DNA of 64,000 nucleotides from Candidatus Phyllobacterium onerii (GCF_028331445.1 NZ_JAQMHX010000013.1:1-64000), one strand, 5' to 3'. Shown: positions 7,141 through 16,161, counted from the stretch's first letter. The notes: generated from the sequence alone by a model not told the origin. Made by a program: numbers and translations.

Positions 7141-9474
7141 ATGCACATTTCGTTTGACAGCAGCAGGTTCGAGAATGCCGGTCCCTTCGATGTTTTGATT
7201 TGTTTTTCCCACCTTCGCTGGAACTTCGTTTATCAGAGACCTCAGCATTTGATGACCCGGGCTGCGAAGGGCGGCCCTGTTTACTTCATAGAAGAGCCAA
7301 CGTTCCAGGCCAATGTCACTCCTCACTTGGCAATCAAGCCTACTGCCGAAGGAGTGATCGTGGCCGTGCCGGTCCTGCCCATTGGCCTCGATGACGCACA
7401 GATCGTCCAATTGCAGCGACAGCTTCTTGACGATCTGTATGTCACCCTGCCTATTAGCCGTTTGACATGCTGGTACTACACCCCAATGGCGCTTGTCTTC
7501 AGCCGCCATATTGTCCCTGACATGTGTGTTTACGATAACATGGACGAACTTTCGGCGTTTCGCGGCGCTTCAACGCAAATGCTGGAACTGGAGCAAGAGT
7601 TGTTCAGCCGTGCGGATCTTGTCTTTACGGGCGGCCGCGCTTTGTTTGAGGCCAAAAGTGATCGTCACAGCAATATCCATTGCTTTCCGAGCAGCATCGA
7701 CGTGGCTCATTTCTCGAAGGCCAGAGCGGCGATTGGCAATCGACCCGACAGGGAGCCGGCTGCTCCACGCCTCGGGTTTTTCGGCGTTATTGACGAACGC
7801 CTGGATCTCGATCTCATTCGGCAAGCATCGGAGCTCAGACCTGGCTGGCAGTTCATAATGATAGGTCCTGTCGTGAAGATCGATCCCACGACTTTGCCAC
7901 AAGCACAAAACTTGCACTGGCTCGGTGCAAGGGAATACGCCGATTTGCCGGAATGTCTGGCCGACTGGGATATAGGCATCATGCCGTTTGCCATAAACGC
8001 TTCGACGGAATTCATAAGTCCGACAAAAACACCGGAATTCCTGGCAGCCGGCGTGCCCGTGATTTCGACCGAAATCAAGGACGTCGTCAGGCCCTACGGG
8101 GACATGGGACTTGTCGAGATCGCCGATAGTGCTGGCGAGTTCATTGCAAAGGCCGAACATCTTCTGGCGCGTCCGCGGAAAGAATGGCTGGCAAGGGTGG
8201 ATGACTTTCTTGCCACCATGTCATGGGACATGACATGGGAGGCGATGACCACCTTGATGCACCAGGTAACAAAGCCTGCAGCAAAACAGATGCGCTTTTC
8301 TTTATCGAGAAACCTGCGGGCCTTTGACTGGCTGATAACCGGAGCAGGCTTTGCCGGTAGCGTTCTGGCCGAGCGATTGGCAAGCCAGCGTGGCGACAAG
8401 GTGCTTCTTATTGATAAACGCCCGCACATAGGCGGCAATGCCTATGACGTCTACAATTCCGCTGGGCTGCTGATTCATAAGTACGGCCCACACATCTTTC
8501 ACACCAACTCGGACCAAGTCCTCAACTATCTTTCCGCGTTCACCAAATGGCGGCCGTATGAGCACCGGGTACTGGCGGAGGTGGATAAAATGCTTCTGCC
8601 GATCCCCATCAATCTTGACACTATCAACAAGCTCTACGGACTAAGTCTTTCGTCGGAGGAACTCGAACAATGGTTCCAAAATCGTGCAGAACACGTCGAC
8701 GAGATCCGCACTTCCGAAGATGTGGTTGTCAGCCGCGTTGGCCGGGAGTTGTACGAAAAGTTCTTCCGTGGATATACGCGCAAACAGTGGGGCGTTGATC
8801 CGAGCGAGCTGGACAAGTCCGTGACTGCGCGCGTACCCACGAGGACAGACCGCGATGACAGGTACTTCGCCGACAAACACCAGTGCATGCCTGCCGGAGG
8901 GTACACTCGCATGTTCGAGCGAATGCTCGATCATCCAAATATCAAGATTATGTTGCAGACCAACTTTGACGAGATTGAGAGCCAGATCGAGTATCGACGC
9001 TTGATATATACCGGACCAGTCGATGAGTATTTTGGTTTCCGCTACGGCAAGCTTCCATATAGATCGCTGCGCTTCCATCATGTTACGCTGGATAAGGAAT
9101 GGCACCAAAGCGTGGCGGTGGTGAATTATCCCATGGAACACGAATACACACGCGTGACGGAATACAAGCATCTCACCGGCCAACAAAGTTCGAGGACAAG
9201 TTTAACTTATGAGTTTCCTTCTGGCGTCGGCGATCCCTACTATCCTGTGCCAAATCCCGAAAACGCAGAGCTTTACAAGAAGTACGATAGCTTGGCCCGT
9301 GCCACGCGGGATGTTCTGTTTGTCGGACGTCTAGCGACTTATAAATATTACAACATGGATCAGGTTGTCGGCCAGGCGCTGGCAACATTTCGCCGCATCG
9401 AGGCAGAAATTCCCCGATCCCGTGAATCTCGGCAGAGTGAAACGCAATCTGGCCTGATATCGCATGCCGGCTGA
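7141..9474 (+). CDS. glf: Fusion: GT4-like glycosyltransferase + UDP-galactopyranose mutase
   Basis: A 777-residue two-domain protein. Residues 1-385 are a GT-B glycosyltransferase like the preceding gene product (CFSHLRW, ADLVFTGG, MIGPVVKIDP, ISPTKTPEFLAAGVPVIST). Residues 395-777 are a full UDP-galactopyranose mutase: FAD-binding GAGFAGS at 401-407, IDKRPHIGGNAYD, GPHIFHT, FRGYTRKQWG and the C-terminal GRLATYKYYNMDQ. The mutase makes UDP-galactofuranose, so the fused transferase may use it directly. Stand-alone mutases are about 370-390 residues, so both halves look complete. A predicted EcfG-type promoter lies upstream and the next sugar gene follows at once. The symbol refers to the mutase half only. 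Confidence 0.88.
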   Translation: MHISFDSSRFENAGPFDVLICFSHLRWNFVYQRPQHLMTRAAKGGPVYFIEEPTFQANVTPHLAIKPTAEGVIVAVPVLPIGLDDAQIVQLQRQLLDDLYVTLPISRLTCWYYTPMALVFSRHIVPDMCVYDNMDELSAFRGASTQMLELEQELFSRADLVFTGGRALFEAKSDRHSNIHCFPSSIDVAHFSKARAAIGNRPDREPAAPRLGFFGVIDERLDLDLIRQASELRPGWQFIMIGPVVKIDPTTLPQAQNLHWLGAREYADLPECLADWDIGIMPFAINASTEFISPTKTPEFLAAGVPVISTEIKDVVRPYGDMGLVEIADSAGEFIAKAEHLLARPRKEWLARVDDFLATMSWDMTWEAMTTLMHQVTKPAAKQMRFSLSRNLRAFDWLITGAGFAGSVLAERLASQRGDKVLLIDKRPHIGGNAYDVYNSAGLLIHKYGPHIFHTNSDQVLNYLSAFTKWRPYEHRVLAEVDKMLLPIPINLDTINKLYGLSLSSEELEQWFQNRAEHVDEIRTSEDVVVSRVGRELYEKFFRGYTRKQWGVDPSELDKSVTARVPTRTDRDDRYFADKHQCMPAGGYTRMFERMLDHPNIKIMLQTNFDEIESQIEYRRLIYTGPVDEYFGFRYGKLPYRSLRFHHVTLDKEWHQSVAVVNYPMEHEYTRVTEYKHLTGQQSSRTSLTYEFPSGVGDPYYPVPNPENAELYKKYDSLARATRDVLFVGRLATYKYYNMDQVVGQALATFRRIEAEIPRSRESRQSETQSGLISHAG

Positions 9475-9496
9475 TAAACTCAGCGAGGTCCAAGGC

Positions 9497-11533
9497 ATGC
9501 CGGAGCTTTGGGGCGGCGTGGAATGCAGCATTGTCCGGGTTCGCAATCGCTGGCGCAATCAAAGCATAGACACGGGTCACTCATCCCGATTGAGCGATAT
9601 CGATGCGGTCGCTGAGCTTGGGATCCGGACATTGCGCTATCCTGTGCTTTGGGAAAGCATTTCGCCAAAGTCGCCGGATGAGGTCGATTTCCGTTGGCAC
9701 GACGAACGCCTCCTAAAAATGCAGGAGCTTGGCATGGAGCCGATTGCTGGACTTCTGCATCACGGCAGTGGGCCTCACTATACCGATCTGCTCGATGCGC
9801 AATTTCCGGCATTGCTAGCTCAGCACGCCAAAAACGTAGCTGGCCGTTATCCGTGGATCACTCAGTTTACTCCGATTAACGAGCCTTTGACGACCGCGCG
9901 ATTCAGCTGCCTTTATGGACATTGGTATCCGCATCGTCGGTCGGAAAGAGATTTTTGCCGGGCTATGATAAATCAATGCCGGGGCATCGTTCTCGCGATG
10001 CGGGCAATACGGGCGATCACGCCAGACGCCAAACTAGTTCAAACCGAAGACCTTGGCAAAACCTTCAGCACGCCGCTTTTGCAGTATCAAGCTGATTACG
10101 ACAACGAGCGGCGGTGGCTCACCTTCGATCTTTTGCTGGGGCGCGTAGACAGATCCCATCCTTGGCATGCGATATTTCTTAGCCACGGGGTTTCGGAAAA
10201 GGAAATGTCATTCTTCTTGGAGGGGCCGTGCCCGCCTGACACGGTAGGAATAAACCATTATCTAACCAGCGATCGTTTTTTGGAGCACCGACGCACCCAC
10301 CGCCCGCAGCATCAAAAAATGAGCGGAAACGGTCGTCACAGATACTGCGATCTTGAAGCGGTACGGACTCAATTGCCTCAAGGGTTGACAGGCCCAGAAG
10401 CACGTCTGCGGGAGGTGTGGGATCGATACCATCGGCGAACAGCCATCACAGAGGTTCACCATGGATCGACCCGAGATGAGCAGGTAAGGTGGCTTGCGGA
10501 GGTCTGGGAGGCGGCGAAAACTCTTCGGACCGAAGGCAAAGACATCTGCGCTGTTACAGTGTGGGCGCTTTTTGGCGTTGAAGACTGGAATAGCCTTCTC
10601 ATGAAGCGAGACGGTTTATACGAGCCTGGTGCATTCGATGTGCGCGGCACTTCTCTTCGCGTGACAGCCTTGGGACGAGCCACGAAGAATATTATTTCCA
10701 GCGGAGTCATCAGCCATCCGGTTTTGGACAGTCCGGGCTGGTGGCACAGTGATCACAGATACTACAGGGCGCACATCACCCGATCGGCCACCGCTCCTGC
10801 ACTGCGGCGCACGATCCTGATTCTGGGAGCCGCCGGAGCACTGGCCAACGCCTTTGTTCGGATCGCCCAATTTCGCGGCCTGGAATGCATTGTGATGCAC
10901 CCGTTGGAACCGGCGGTTTCAGGGGCGCAACTGGTTCAAACGCTGTTGCGAAAGAGAATTTGGGCCATCGTCGATGTGGCGAGCCCGGACATCGATGAAC
11001 ATATAGCTGAGAATTCTTTGGCTCGACATAGAACTTATCAAATAGCCGAAATCTCTATGCGGGAAGGCCTGGCCTACATCGGTTTTGCAAACAAGCCTTG
11101 TTCCGAAAAGGTGTATTCCATAAGCATCGAGATTGGTGCTGGATTTGGGCCGTGGGACACTGATGGCCCAGTCGTTAATTTAATAAGAGCCCTCCGGGCA
11201 GGTGCCACCGTTGGTCTCGACTCGCGCACACCAGTCAAAGCATCTTATATTCCCGACGTCGTCAATAATGCTCTTGATCTTCTTATTGATGGCGAATCAG
11301 GCCGATGGCGATTGATAAATCGCGGAGAAATGACTTGGTTCGACTTTGGGCACTTGATTGCGAGGAGCGCCGGCCTTGACCCAAAGCTGATCACAAAAGT
11401 CTCCACTGAACCGTCCGGTGGTCTCCACCCCAACGAAGTCGCCACAGTCATGCCGACATTGGTTGACGCTCTGTCCCGCTTCATTCGCGACTTTGACCAG
11501 AACACGACTTTACTGCGGGCGGCGGCGGAGTAG
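9497..11533 (+). CDS. Fusion: family-1 glycoside hydrolase + RmlD-like sugar reductase domain
   Basis: A 678-residue two-domain protein. The first 400 residues form a GH1-type barrel: PINEP gives acid/base Glu129 and AITEV gives nucleophile Glu319, with VGINHY and VTVWALFGVEDWN also typical. From about residue 440 (ILILGAAGALANAF) to the end it is a Rossmann domain related to dTDP-4-dehydrorhamnose reductase, including SYIPDVVNNALDLLIDG and WRLINRG. I do not find a clear YxxxK in that domain, so reductase activity is doubtful. I chose ATG 9497 because GAGGT precedes it; ATG 9464 would overlap the previous gene by 11 bases. No signal peptide, so it acts in the cytosol. Confidence 0.8.
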   Translation: MPELWGGVECSIVRVRNRWRNQSIDTGHSSRLSDIDAVAELGIRTLRYPVLWESISPKSPDEVDFRWHDERLLKMQELGMEPIAGLLHHGSGPHYTDLLDAQFPALLAQHAKNVAGRYPWITQFTPINEPLTTARFSCLYGHWYPHRRSERDFCRAMINQCRGIVLAMRAIRAITPDAKLVQTEDLGKTFSTPLLQYQADYDNERRWLTFDLLLGRVDRSHPWHAIFLSHGVSEKEMSFFLEGPCPPDTVGINHYLTSDRFLEHRRTHRPQHQKMSGNGRHRYCDLEAVRTQLPQGLTGPEARLREVWDRYHRRTAITEVHHGSTRDEQVRWLAEVWEAAKTLRTEGKDICAVTVWALFGVEDWNSLLMKRDGLYEPGAFDVRGTSLRVTALGRATKNIISSGVISHPVLDSPGWWHSDHRYYRAHITRSATAPALRRTILILGAAGALANAFVRIAQFRGLECIVMHPLEPAVSGAQLVQTLLRKRIWAIVDVASPDIDEHIAENSLARHRTYQIAEISMREGLAYIGFANKPCSEKVYSISIEIGAGFGPWDTDGPVVNLIRALRAGATVGLDSRTPVKASYIPDVVNNALDLLIDGESGRWRLINRGEMTWFDFGHLIARSAGLDPKLITKVSTEPSGGLHPNEVATVMPTLVDALSRFIRDFDQNTTLLRAAAE

Positions 11534-11737
11534 TTAGTTGGAAGGCATGCACGATCCCACTGCGCATTAAGTGAATGCATAGTACGAAAGGAAGATTGAT
11601 TTTGCAGAAGAGCCCCTTCAAGAGCTTTTTCAGGGGTGGCTTTGAGTGCTCGACTCACCGGCGTCCGGGATGGCAGGCGGTTGGACGTTCTCGCCGCAAC
11701 ACAACATGACCACAGGGCCGAAGCAGACTATCGTGAA

Positions 11738-11845
11738 CTCGCTGCGCACAGTAGTAGAGGACGGCAGTGTCAGCCAGTTGCGCCAACAAGGTGGGGTGTT
11801 TGACGAAATGTGGAAGCTGCAGGCTGAGGGATTGACTGTAAATGG
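11738..11845 (+). pseudogene. Possible C-terminal remnant of an ABC exporter
   Basis: In one frame the sequence reads RTVVEDGSVSQLRQQGG followed by VFDEMWKLQAEGL, which resembles the end of the nucleotide-binding domain of ABC multidrug or lipid exporters (VVEDG, GGxFxxMWxLQ). No Walker or signature motifs are found upstream, so at most a tail survives. The rest of the 11.5-12.3 kb stretch holds nothing I recognise. Confidence 0.35.
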
Positions 11846-12307
11846 CGTGCTGCAGGATGGCCGACGGTCCCCGCATTGCTTGCAGGAGGGAAAAGGCGGT
11901 CCTGCCTCTTCGCCGCCGACCCTTAAAGCTGCTCGGCAAGCTGGCTTCATGGCTCACGCGGAGCAGCCGCGCGCGGTAAAAACTGTCGCTTCGACAAGCG
12001 CGCCCGTTTAACTCTCCTCCTCAGTGTCGCTATATAGTCTCTCGGTTGCCCGCCGCCGCGCCCTTTGCGCTCTTGGCTGGCTCCTCAAGACGAAAGCAAG
12101 GGTCAGCTTTCACAAAGGTGGCAAGGGCCGGCACAGCCTATTGCCGGTAGTGTCAACGCTCCGACAATGGGTGAGTAACCGCGCAAAGAGAAAACGTTCC
12201 TGTGATTTTACCTGTCGCAAGAGCAGCCAGTCAGGCCGACAGTTCATGCCTCGAAGCAAACGCAATAACAGGGCACACACGATATTTTACTGGACGGACT
12301 ACTTTCG
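11846..12307. other. Intergenic stretch, no gene recognised
   Basis: Open frames here are short or antisense-like with no ribosome-binding sites and no family resemblance. The next feature is the predicted promoter at 12308. Confidence 0.35.
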
Positions 12308-12332
12308 GGAACTTTTAGACAGCCCAAAGATT
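12308..12332 (+). promoter_or_regulatory. EcfG-type promoter variant upstream of small membrane protein
   Basis: GGAAC at 12308-12312, 17-base spacer, ATT at 12330-12332. This satisfies GGAAC-N18-TT but not the preferred G of GTT. It is 48 bases before the GTG start at 12381. Confidence 0.4.
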
Positions 12333-12380
12333 GGAAGCGCTCCATGCAACGGCGTGGTAACGAAGCGAGAGGAGTCGCCC

Positions 12381-12665
12381 GTGACTTTTTTGCAGAAGCT
12401 ATTGGATGTCTGGCGGCAAACAAATCTTCCCTCACGACGACTGCTGTCTGGATTCTCATTGAAGCTCCTTTTTGTTGTGGGATTTGCAACTGGCCAAATG
12501 TGGTCTGACTGGGGATTCACAAACGCGTGGGCGACGATGCTTTTCCTCAGCGGTATGCTTTCTTGCATAATTGCGATGGCCAGCAAAGAGCGGGCGCGTC
12601 TCGGTACCCTCACCCATTGGGACGAGGCATGCTGGTTCCTGTTCATAGCTATGATGGCTAGGTAA
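12381..12665 (+). CDS. Small membrane protein, function unknown
   Basis: A 94-residue protein with two or three hydrophobic segments: LLFVVGFATGQ, AWATMLFLSGMLSCIIAMA and a C-terminal CWFLFIAMMA. Charged stretches (SKERARLG) sit between them, so it is probably an inner-membrane protein. I do not recognise the family. The start is the GTG at 12381, with GAGAGGAG seven to ten bases upstream; the frame is open much further upstream but without coding character. A near-consensus EcfG-type promoter precedes it, in line with the stress genes around. Confidence 0.5.
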   Translation: MTFLQKLLDVWRQTNLPSRRLLSGFSLKLLFVVGFATGQMWSDWGFTNAWATMLFLSGMLSCIIAMASKERARLGTLTHWDEACWFLFIAMMAR

Positions 12666-13014
12666 TGTGTCGCTAAACTTACTCCTTCGTGAAACCTCCA
12701 GCATCCGGCCCCCGTGGCACGCACAGAGGCCGCCTAAGGATGACTGCATCGGGCTGCCACCGGCAATAAAGGTACGCGAACCCGTCTGCCAAATTCCCTC
12801 AATGGCCCGGCTTGTTGTGCGACCGGCCGCGCAGGACGCACGCAGCGTCCGTAGGCGAGCTTCTCGTTACAACTGAGGCGATGATTTGCTGAGCGTCAAA
12901 CGAAGAAGGACGTGAGCATCGCCTCACCTGGCATGAATTTCTGAAGCCCAACTCGTTTCCATTTCCGGCGCGGGGCCCCGCCATGTGGTTGTACAAGCCG
13001 TCGCTGCAGTTAGT
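12666..13014. other. Intergenic stretch, no gene recognised
   Basis: About 350 bases. It contains the GC-rich palindrome GCGGGGCCCCGC (around 12970-12981), which could fold into a hairpin, but there is no T-tract. The only gene-like signal is the promoter at 13015. Confidence 0.35.
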
Positions 13015-13039
13015 GGAACAAACTGCGCGGATCAGGGTT
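13015..13039 (+). promoter_or_regulatory. EcfG-type stress promoter upstream of two small genes
   Basis: GGAAC at 13015-13019, exact 17-base spacer, GTT at 13037-13039. It lies 35 bases before the ATG at 13075, which has a strong AGAGAGG ribosome-binding site. Confidence 0.6.
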
Positions 13040-13074
13040 GGGCAGGGCGGGGAGGAAACATTAGAGAGGTAATT

Positions 13075-13224
13075 ATGCCAAACCAAGGCAAATCGGGGGC
13101 GGGTCGGACAACCGCAGGTCCGCATCCGCCCGGCAGGCTCGAAGGACACGTCCGGCCAGCAGAAACAAACGGGTGGCTCCAGGGCTCGCGACAGGGGCCT
13201 GGTTCATGCCCGCCAATTCGTTGA
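13075..13224 (+). CDS. Small hydrophilic protein, function unknown
   Basis: A 49-residue Gly/Pro-rich hydrophilic protein (starts MPNQGKSGAGRTTAG). The ribosome-binding site AGAGAGGTAATT directly before the ATG and the EcfG-type promoter 35 bases upstream support a real gene despite its length. It resembles in composition the short, Gly/Pro-rich stress proteins of rhizobia, but I cannot place it in a named family. The lipoprotein gene at 13254 follows after 29 bases and probably shares the transcript. Confidence 0.45.
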   Translation: MPNQGKSGAGRTTAGPHPPGRLEGHVRPAETNGWLQGSRQGPGSCPPIR

Positions 13225-13253
13225 CGGCGTCTTTCAAACTCAGGGAAAATATT

Positions 13254-13376
13254 ATGAAACCATTTCGGATTATCGCGATGTCGCTGGTGCTTCTGGCGGC
13301 AGCCTGCAGCGATCAGTCAAAACAACAAACCGGCGGCACTGAGAATAAGCCCAATCCCACAAAGCCAGCTCAATAG
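13254..13376 (+). CDS. Small lipoprotein
   Basis: A 40-residue predicted lipoprotein. The signal sequence MKPFRIIAMSLVLLAAAC carries a lipobox (LAAAC) with the lipidated Cys at residue 18. The mature part is about 20 hydrophilic residues (SDQSKQQTGGTENKP and on). Such entericidin-like or spacer lipoproteins sit in the envelope; no function can be assigned. CAGGGA lies nine bases before the ATG. It is the second gene behind the EcfG-type promoter at 13015. Confidence 0.6.
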   Translation: MKPFRIIAMSLVLLAAACSDQSKQQTGGTENKPNPTKPAQ

Positions 13377-13842
13377 GGCCCGCTTCCTCACAATTTGGTC
13401 CAAGATAGCTGTCTCTCAGGCTCCAATCGCGTTACTTCAGAGGTGCGCGCCTGTCGCGTCATTGATGGAGCCGTTCGCATGCGGTCATATCGACCCTTCG
13501 CATCGGCTTCTGGAGTCTCTCAGCGTCAATCTTTTTCGGGTTCAGGTTCGCACCACCTCGCGGCGCCGCGCCGGATGAGGAAGCTCAGCGGAAGAGTTTT
13601 CAGGCCGCAAGAGCGCCCGCAATGCCAGTGATACAGGCATAAATGACGCCATCGCGCGCATCACGATTCTATCGGCGGGGATGCGTTACCGGAAGGGATT
13701 TCGCCGATTCTCCCGACAGCTGACTTGATCAGATCAGTGTTCTGCGTTGCGTCTTTTATAAATCTCCTGCCCCGGCGGCGTGACATTGGATTGATGAACT
13801 GACCGCGGCGCCCTCAGGCCGACCCGAGCGTTGCCGACGATG
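13377..13842. other. Intergenic stretch, no gene recognised
   Basis: About 470 bases between convergent small genes. Open frames lack ribosome-binding sites and family resemblance. No repeats or promoters were noticed. Confidence 0.35.
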
Positions 13843-14049
13843 TTATTTTGCATCGGAAGGTGAGGGCGTATCCACCGCGCTCGGCGGCTTTTTTTCAACG
13901 TTCTCAGGCGCGTTCGTTTGGATATTTGTTCGCTCGGTCTCGACCGGACCGGCCGGACCGCGACGGTCTACATATAGGTAAAAGCCCCCAGCGATAAGCG
14001 TGACGACAACCGCGAAAGCAATCCCATAAATTCGTGCTTGAGTACTCAT
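13843..14049 (-). CDS. Single-pass membrane protein, function unknown
   Basis: A 68-residue protein with one N-terminal transmembrane helix (IYGIAFAVVVTLIAGGFYLYV) and a Pro/Glu/Thr-rich hydrophilic tail (residues 30-68) that probably faces the periplasm. The ATG at 14049 is chosen because AAGGAAAG precedes it at good spacing; the frame extends 20 codons further without support. No family recognised. An EcfG-type promoter on the same strand lies 277 bases upstream, far for this gene unless a small gene or leader lies between. Confidence 0.5.
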   Translation of the reverse strand: MSTQARIYGIAFAVVVTLIAGGFYLYVDRRGPAGPVETERTNIQTNAPENVEKKPPSAVDTPSPSDAK

Positions 14050-14325
14050 CAATCTTTCCTTCAATTGGATACTCCGGCCTTGTTCGAAGGGGCGCTCGGT
14101 ATCGATCATGCTGTTATAACTTTATTCCGACTGCGCTTATGCCAGCTTCTTTTTCGGCATCATTGTAAAAATTCCGCTGGGCGCCCAGTGCGCTTGCCTT
14201 CGATGCACACTGCTTGCTTTGTCCATCCAGACGTAACAATTTGATCTCCACGCCGGGTTGTTTCAGTCTATTTCATTCGGATTTTCTGCATCCAATCCTG
14301 CTGGCTTTTTCAAACAGTACGAGTC
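14050..14325. other. Leader or intergenic region
   Basis: On the minus strand a GTG-initiated 44-codon frame (roughly 14115-14249) could be a small gene but has no ribosome-binding site. Nothing else is recognisable here or in the 14351-14685 stretch. Confidence 0.25.
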
Positions 14326-14350
14326 AACAACAAACGCCCTAGGTTGTTCC
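14326..14350 (-). promoter_or_regulatory. EcfG-type stress promoter, minus strand
   Basis: On the plus strand AAC (14326-14328), 17 bases, then GTTCC (14346-14350), that is GGAAC-N17-GTT on the minus strand. The nearest supported minus-strand gene starts at 14049, 277 bases away. Confidence 0.4.
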
Positions 14351-14685
14351 CCTCTCGTCCTCCAGCGGACAAGCTGAACATTCGTGCAGCAACTGCGAGA
14401 TTACTCATGCTCCACCGGAACCTTCGATAAAGAATGGATGTGCTTGCCGCCGTCGCACCCGGCAGCAACGGAAATTGAACACAGACAGTTACAGCACCGG
14501 CTGCGTAAATTCCTGAAGAACAGACGTTTGCATCTGTGATGACTTTGCCTCAATCATTCGTAAATTCTTGATCTAGGTCAGTCGAACCCGTATCCAAATG
14601 GCAAAATCACGGATTGTTGCCAATCGATTACGGCACCGGGCCAGATTCGAAGCACAAGGACAGTTTTCAATCTTACCAATCGTCG

Positions 14686-14710
14686 GGAACGAAATGCGAA
14701 ACTCGAGGTT
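14686..14710 (+). promoter_or_regulatory. EcfG-type stress promoter upstream of interrupted small gene
   Basis: GGAAC at 14686-14690, exact 17-base spacer, GTT at 14708-14710. The ATG at 14737, with GGGAGAAAAGAC before it, follows 26 bases later. Confidence 0.55.
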
Positions 14711-14736
14711 CTACCGATATTATTGGGAGAAAAGAC

Positions 14737-15003
14737 ATGAGCCTCGACCATTTGTCGACCTTAGCGCACTGTCTGGTTCGGAATGCTTGAAGCGGGCATT
14801 TTCCAGCATTTGCACAGATCGCTCACAATGACACAGATACGCGGGAATATATTGCGAGTAAATTAATTGCACGATGGCATGAGGGCGCAATAACAGAAGC
14901 GGCGCTTTGTGCCGGTCTCCTTCGCCCAGCCACGGGACAGGATCAGTTTTTGATGTTCGTCCCAGTGATGGGTCGCACACCAATCAAGGTGCGCAGGTCG
15001 TGA
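14737..15003 (+). pseudogene. Small stress-type gene interrupted by one in-frame TGA
   Basis: Starting from a well-placed ribosome-binding site, the frame reads MSLDHLSTLAHCLVRNA, then TGA at codon 18, and continues in the same frame as SGHFPAFAQIAHNDTDTREY and KLIARWHEGAITEAALCAGLL before the final stop, 88 codons in all. The downstream part looks coding and acidic-helical like rhizobial small stress proteins, though I cannot name the family. A single-base change (TGA from TGG or CGA) would restore it. It has an exact EcfG-type promoter, so the loss is probably recent. Confidence 0.45.
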
Positions 15004-15121
15004 AGTTCTCGCCGCGGGCGGCGAGATTCGTCAAGAGCGGTTTGTCCGGGCCACCTTTTAGCAATGCGCAATCGTACTCCGTTTCGATCAGCTGCACGCC
15101 GTACCGGCAGCTCCTACGTGT

Positions 15122-15145
15122 GGAACGTTTTTGATATCGCTGGTT
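15122..15145 (+). promoter_or_regulatory. Distal EcfG-type promoter of manganese catalase gene
   Basis: GGAAC at 15122-15126, 16-base spacer, GTT at 15143-15145. It shares GATATCGCTGGTTAG with the promoter at 7015. It is one base short of optimal spacing and 164 bases from the catalase start. Confidence 0.4.
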
Positions 15146-15224
15146 AGGTGGCGGCTGCGTTCAGCGCGGCTAGGGCCCGGTCTATCTTTGGCCACCCACC
15201 CAGCGGGCCCCTCATCAACTGTCT

Positions 15225-15249
15225 GGAACGTTTAGGCGTTTGAGCAGTT
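15225..15249 (+). promoter_or_regulatory. Proximal EcfG-type promoter of manganese catalase gene
   Basis: GGAAC at 15225-15229, exact 17-base spacer, GTT at 15247-15249, 60 bases before the catalase ATG. Together with the site at 15122 this gives tandem stress promoters. Confidence 0.65.
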
Positions 15250-15309
15250 GGGTGCACCCGAGGGTTAAGGCGCTCGTTTCTTAAAAAATGAAATCAGAGA
15301 GGAAGATCA

Positions 15310-16161
15310 ATGTATTATACCGACAAGAAACTGCAGTTCCCTGTTCGAGTAGAAAAGCCAAATGCCGTTTTTGCCCGCGCCTTACAGCAGGCGATCGGTG
15401 GCGTTGAGGGCGAAATTCGCGTTGCCCTCCAGTATTTTTTTCAGGCGTGGGGCGCGCGCGGCCCGGTTAAGTATCGAGACATGCTTCTTAATACGGCCAC
15501 GGAAGAGCTAGCTCACATTGAAATGCTGGCAACGGCGGTCGCGCTAAACCTGGAAAATGCTCCGCTGTCCATGCAGGAAGAGATGTCTGCCGATCCTATA
15601 GGGGGCGGTGTTCTCAATGGCATGAACTTCAGACACATCCTTTCGACGGGTCTTGCTGCGTTGCCAGAAAACGCCAACGGCGTCCCATTCTGTGCTTCCC
15701 ACGTGTATGCCAGTGGAAATCTCGCAGCAGACATGATGGCAAACGTCACCGCGGAAAGCAGCGGTCGCGTGCTCGCAGTACGCCTTTACAATATGACAGA
15801 TGATCCTGGTATGAAGGAAATGCTTTCATTTCTAATCGCAAGGGATACCATGCATCAGCAACAATGGCTGGCCGCGGTTGAAGATATGGGCGGGTTGCAA
15901 GCATCGCTGCCCATCCCGAACTCTTTCCCGCAGAAGGAAGAGCAGGAAGACTTCAGCTACGCATTCGTAAATTGCCTGATCGATGGCGTTGAGCCCCCTG
16001 AGGGCCGCTGGTCAACAGGGAAGTCAATCGACGGGAAGGGAGAGTTCGCCACCGTTGACGCGCAACCCCTTGGCGTCGAGCCCACCCTTGCCCCTCCTCG
16101 TCCTGAAGGTGGCGCACAGGTGGAGCAAATGCTGCAAGACAGAACGCTTGGTGAAGCCTAA
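15310..16161 (+). CDS. Manganese catalase
   Basis: A 283-residue non-haem dimanganese catalase that breaks down hydrogen peroxide in the cytosol. The family signature is clear: MYYTDKKLQFPVRV at the start, the ligand helix GGVEGEIRVALQYFFQAW, then TATEELAHIEMLATAV, and later RDTMHQQQW with the distal His. The dimetal-bridging Glu and His residues lie in these helices. AGAGAGGAAGATCA precedes the ATG. Length is normal (about 280-300). Two EcfG-type promoters upstream match the known membership of Mn catalases in alphaproteobacterial stress regulons. Confidence 0.93.
   Translation: MYYTDKKLQFPVRVEKPNAVFARALQQAIGGVEGEIRVALQYFFQAWGARGPVKYRDMLLNTATEELAHIEMLATAVALNLENAPLSMQEEMSADPIGGGVLNGMNFRHILSTGLAALPENANGVPFCASHVYASGNLAADMMANVTAESSGRVLAVRLYNMTDDPGMKEMLSFLIARDTMHQQQWLAAVEDMGGLQASLPIPNSFPQKEEQEDFSYAFVNCLIDGVEPPEGRWSTGKSIDGKGEFATVDAQPLGVEPTLAPPRPEGGAQVEQMLQDRTLGEA

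Noticed and set aside
14788-14790. In-frame TGA as a possible selenocysteine codon
   Set aside because: No SECIS-like hairpin was noticed after the TGA, the protein family is not a known selenoprotein, and many genes in this region are simply broken.
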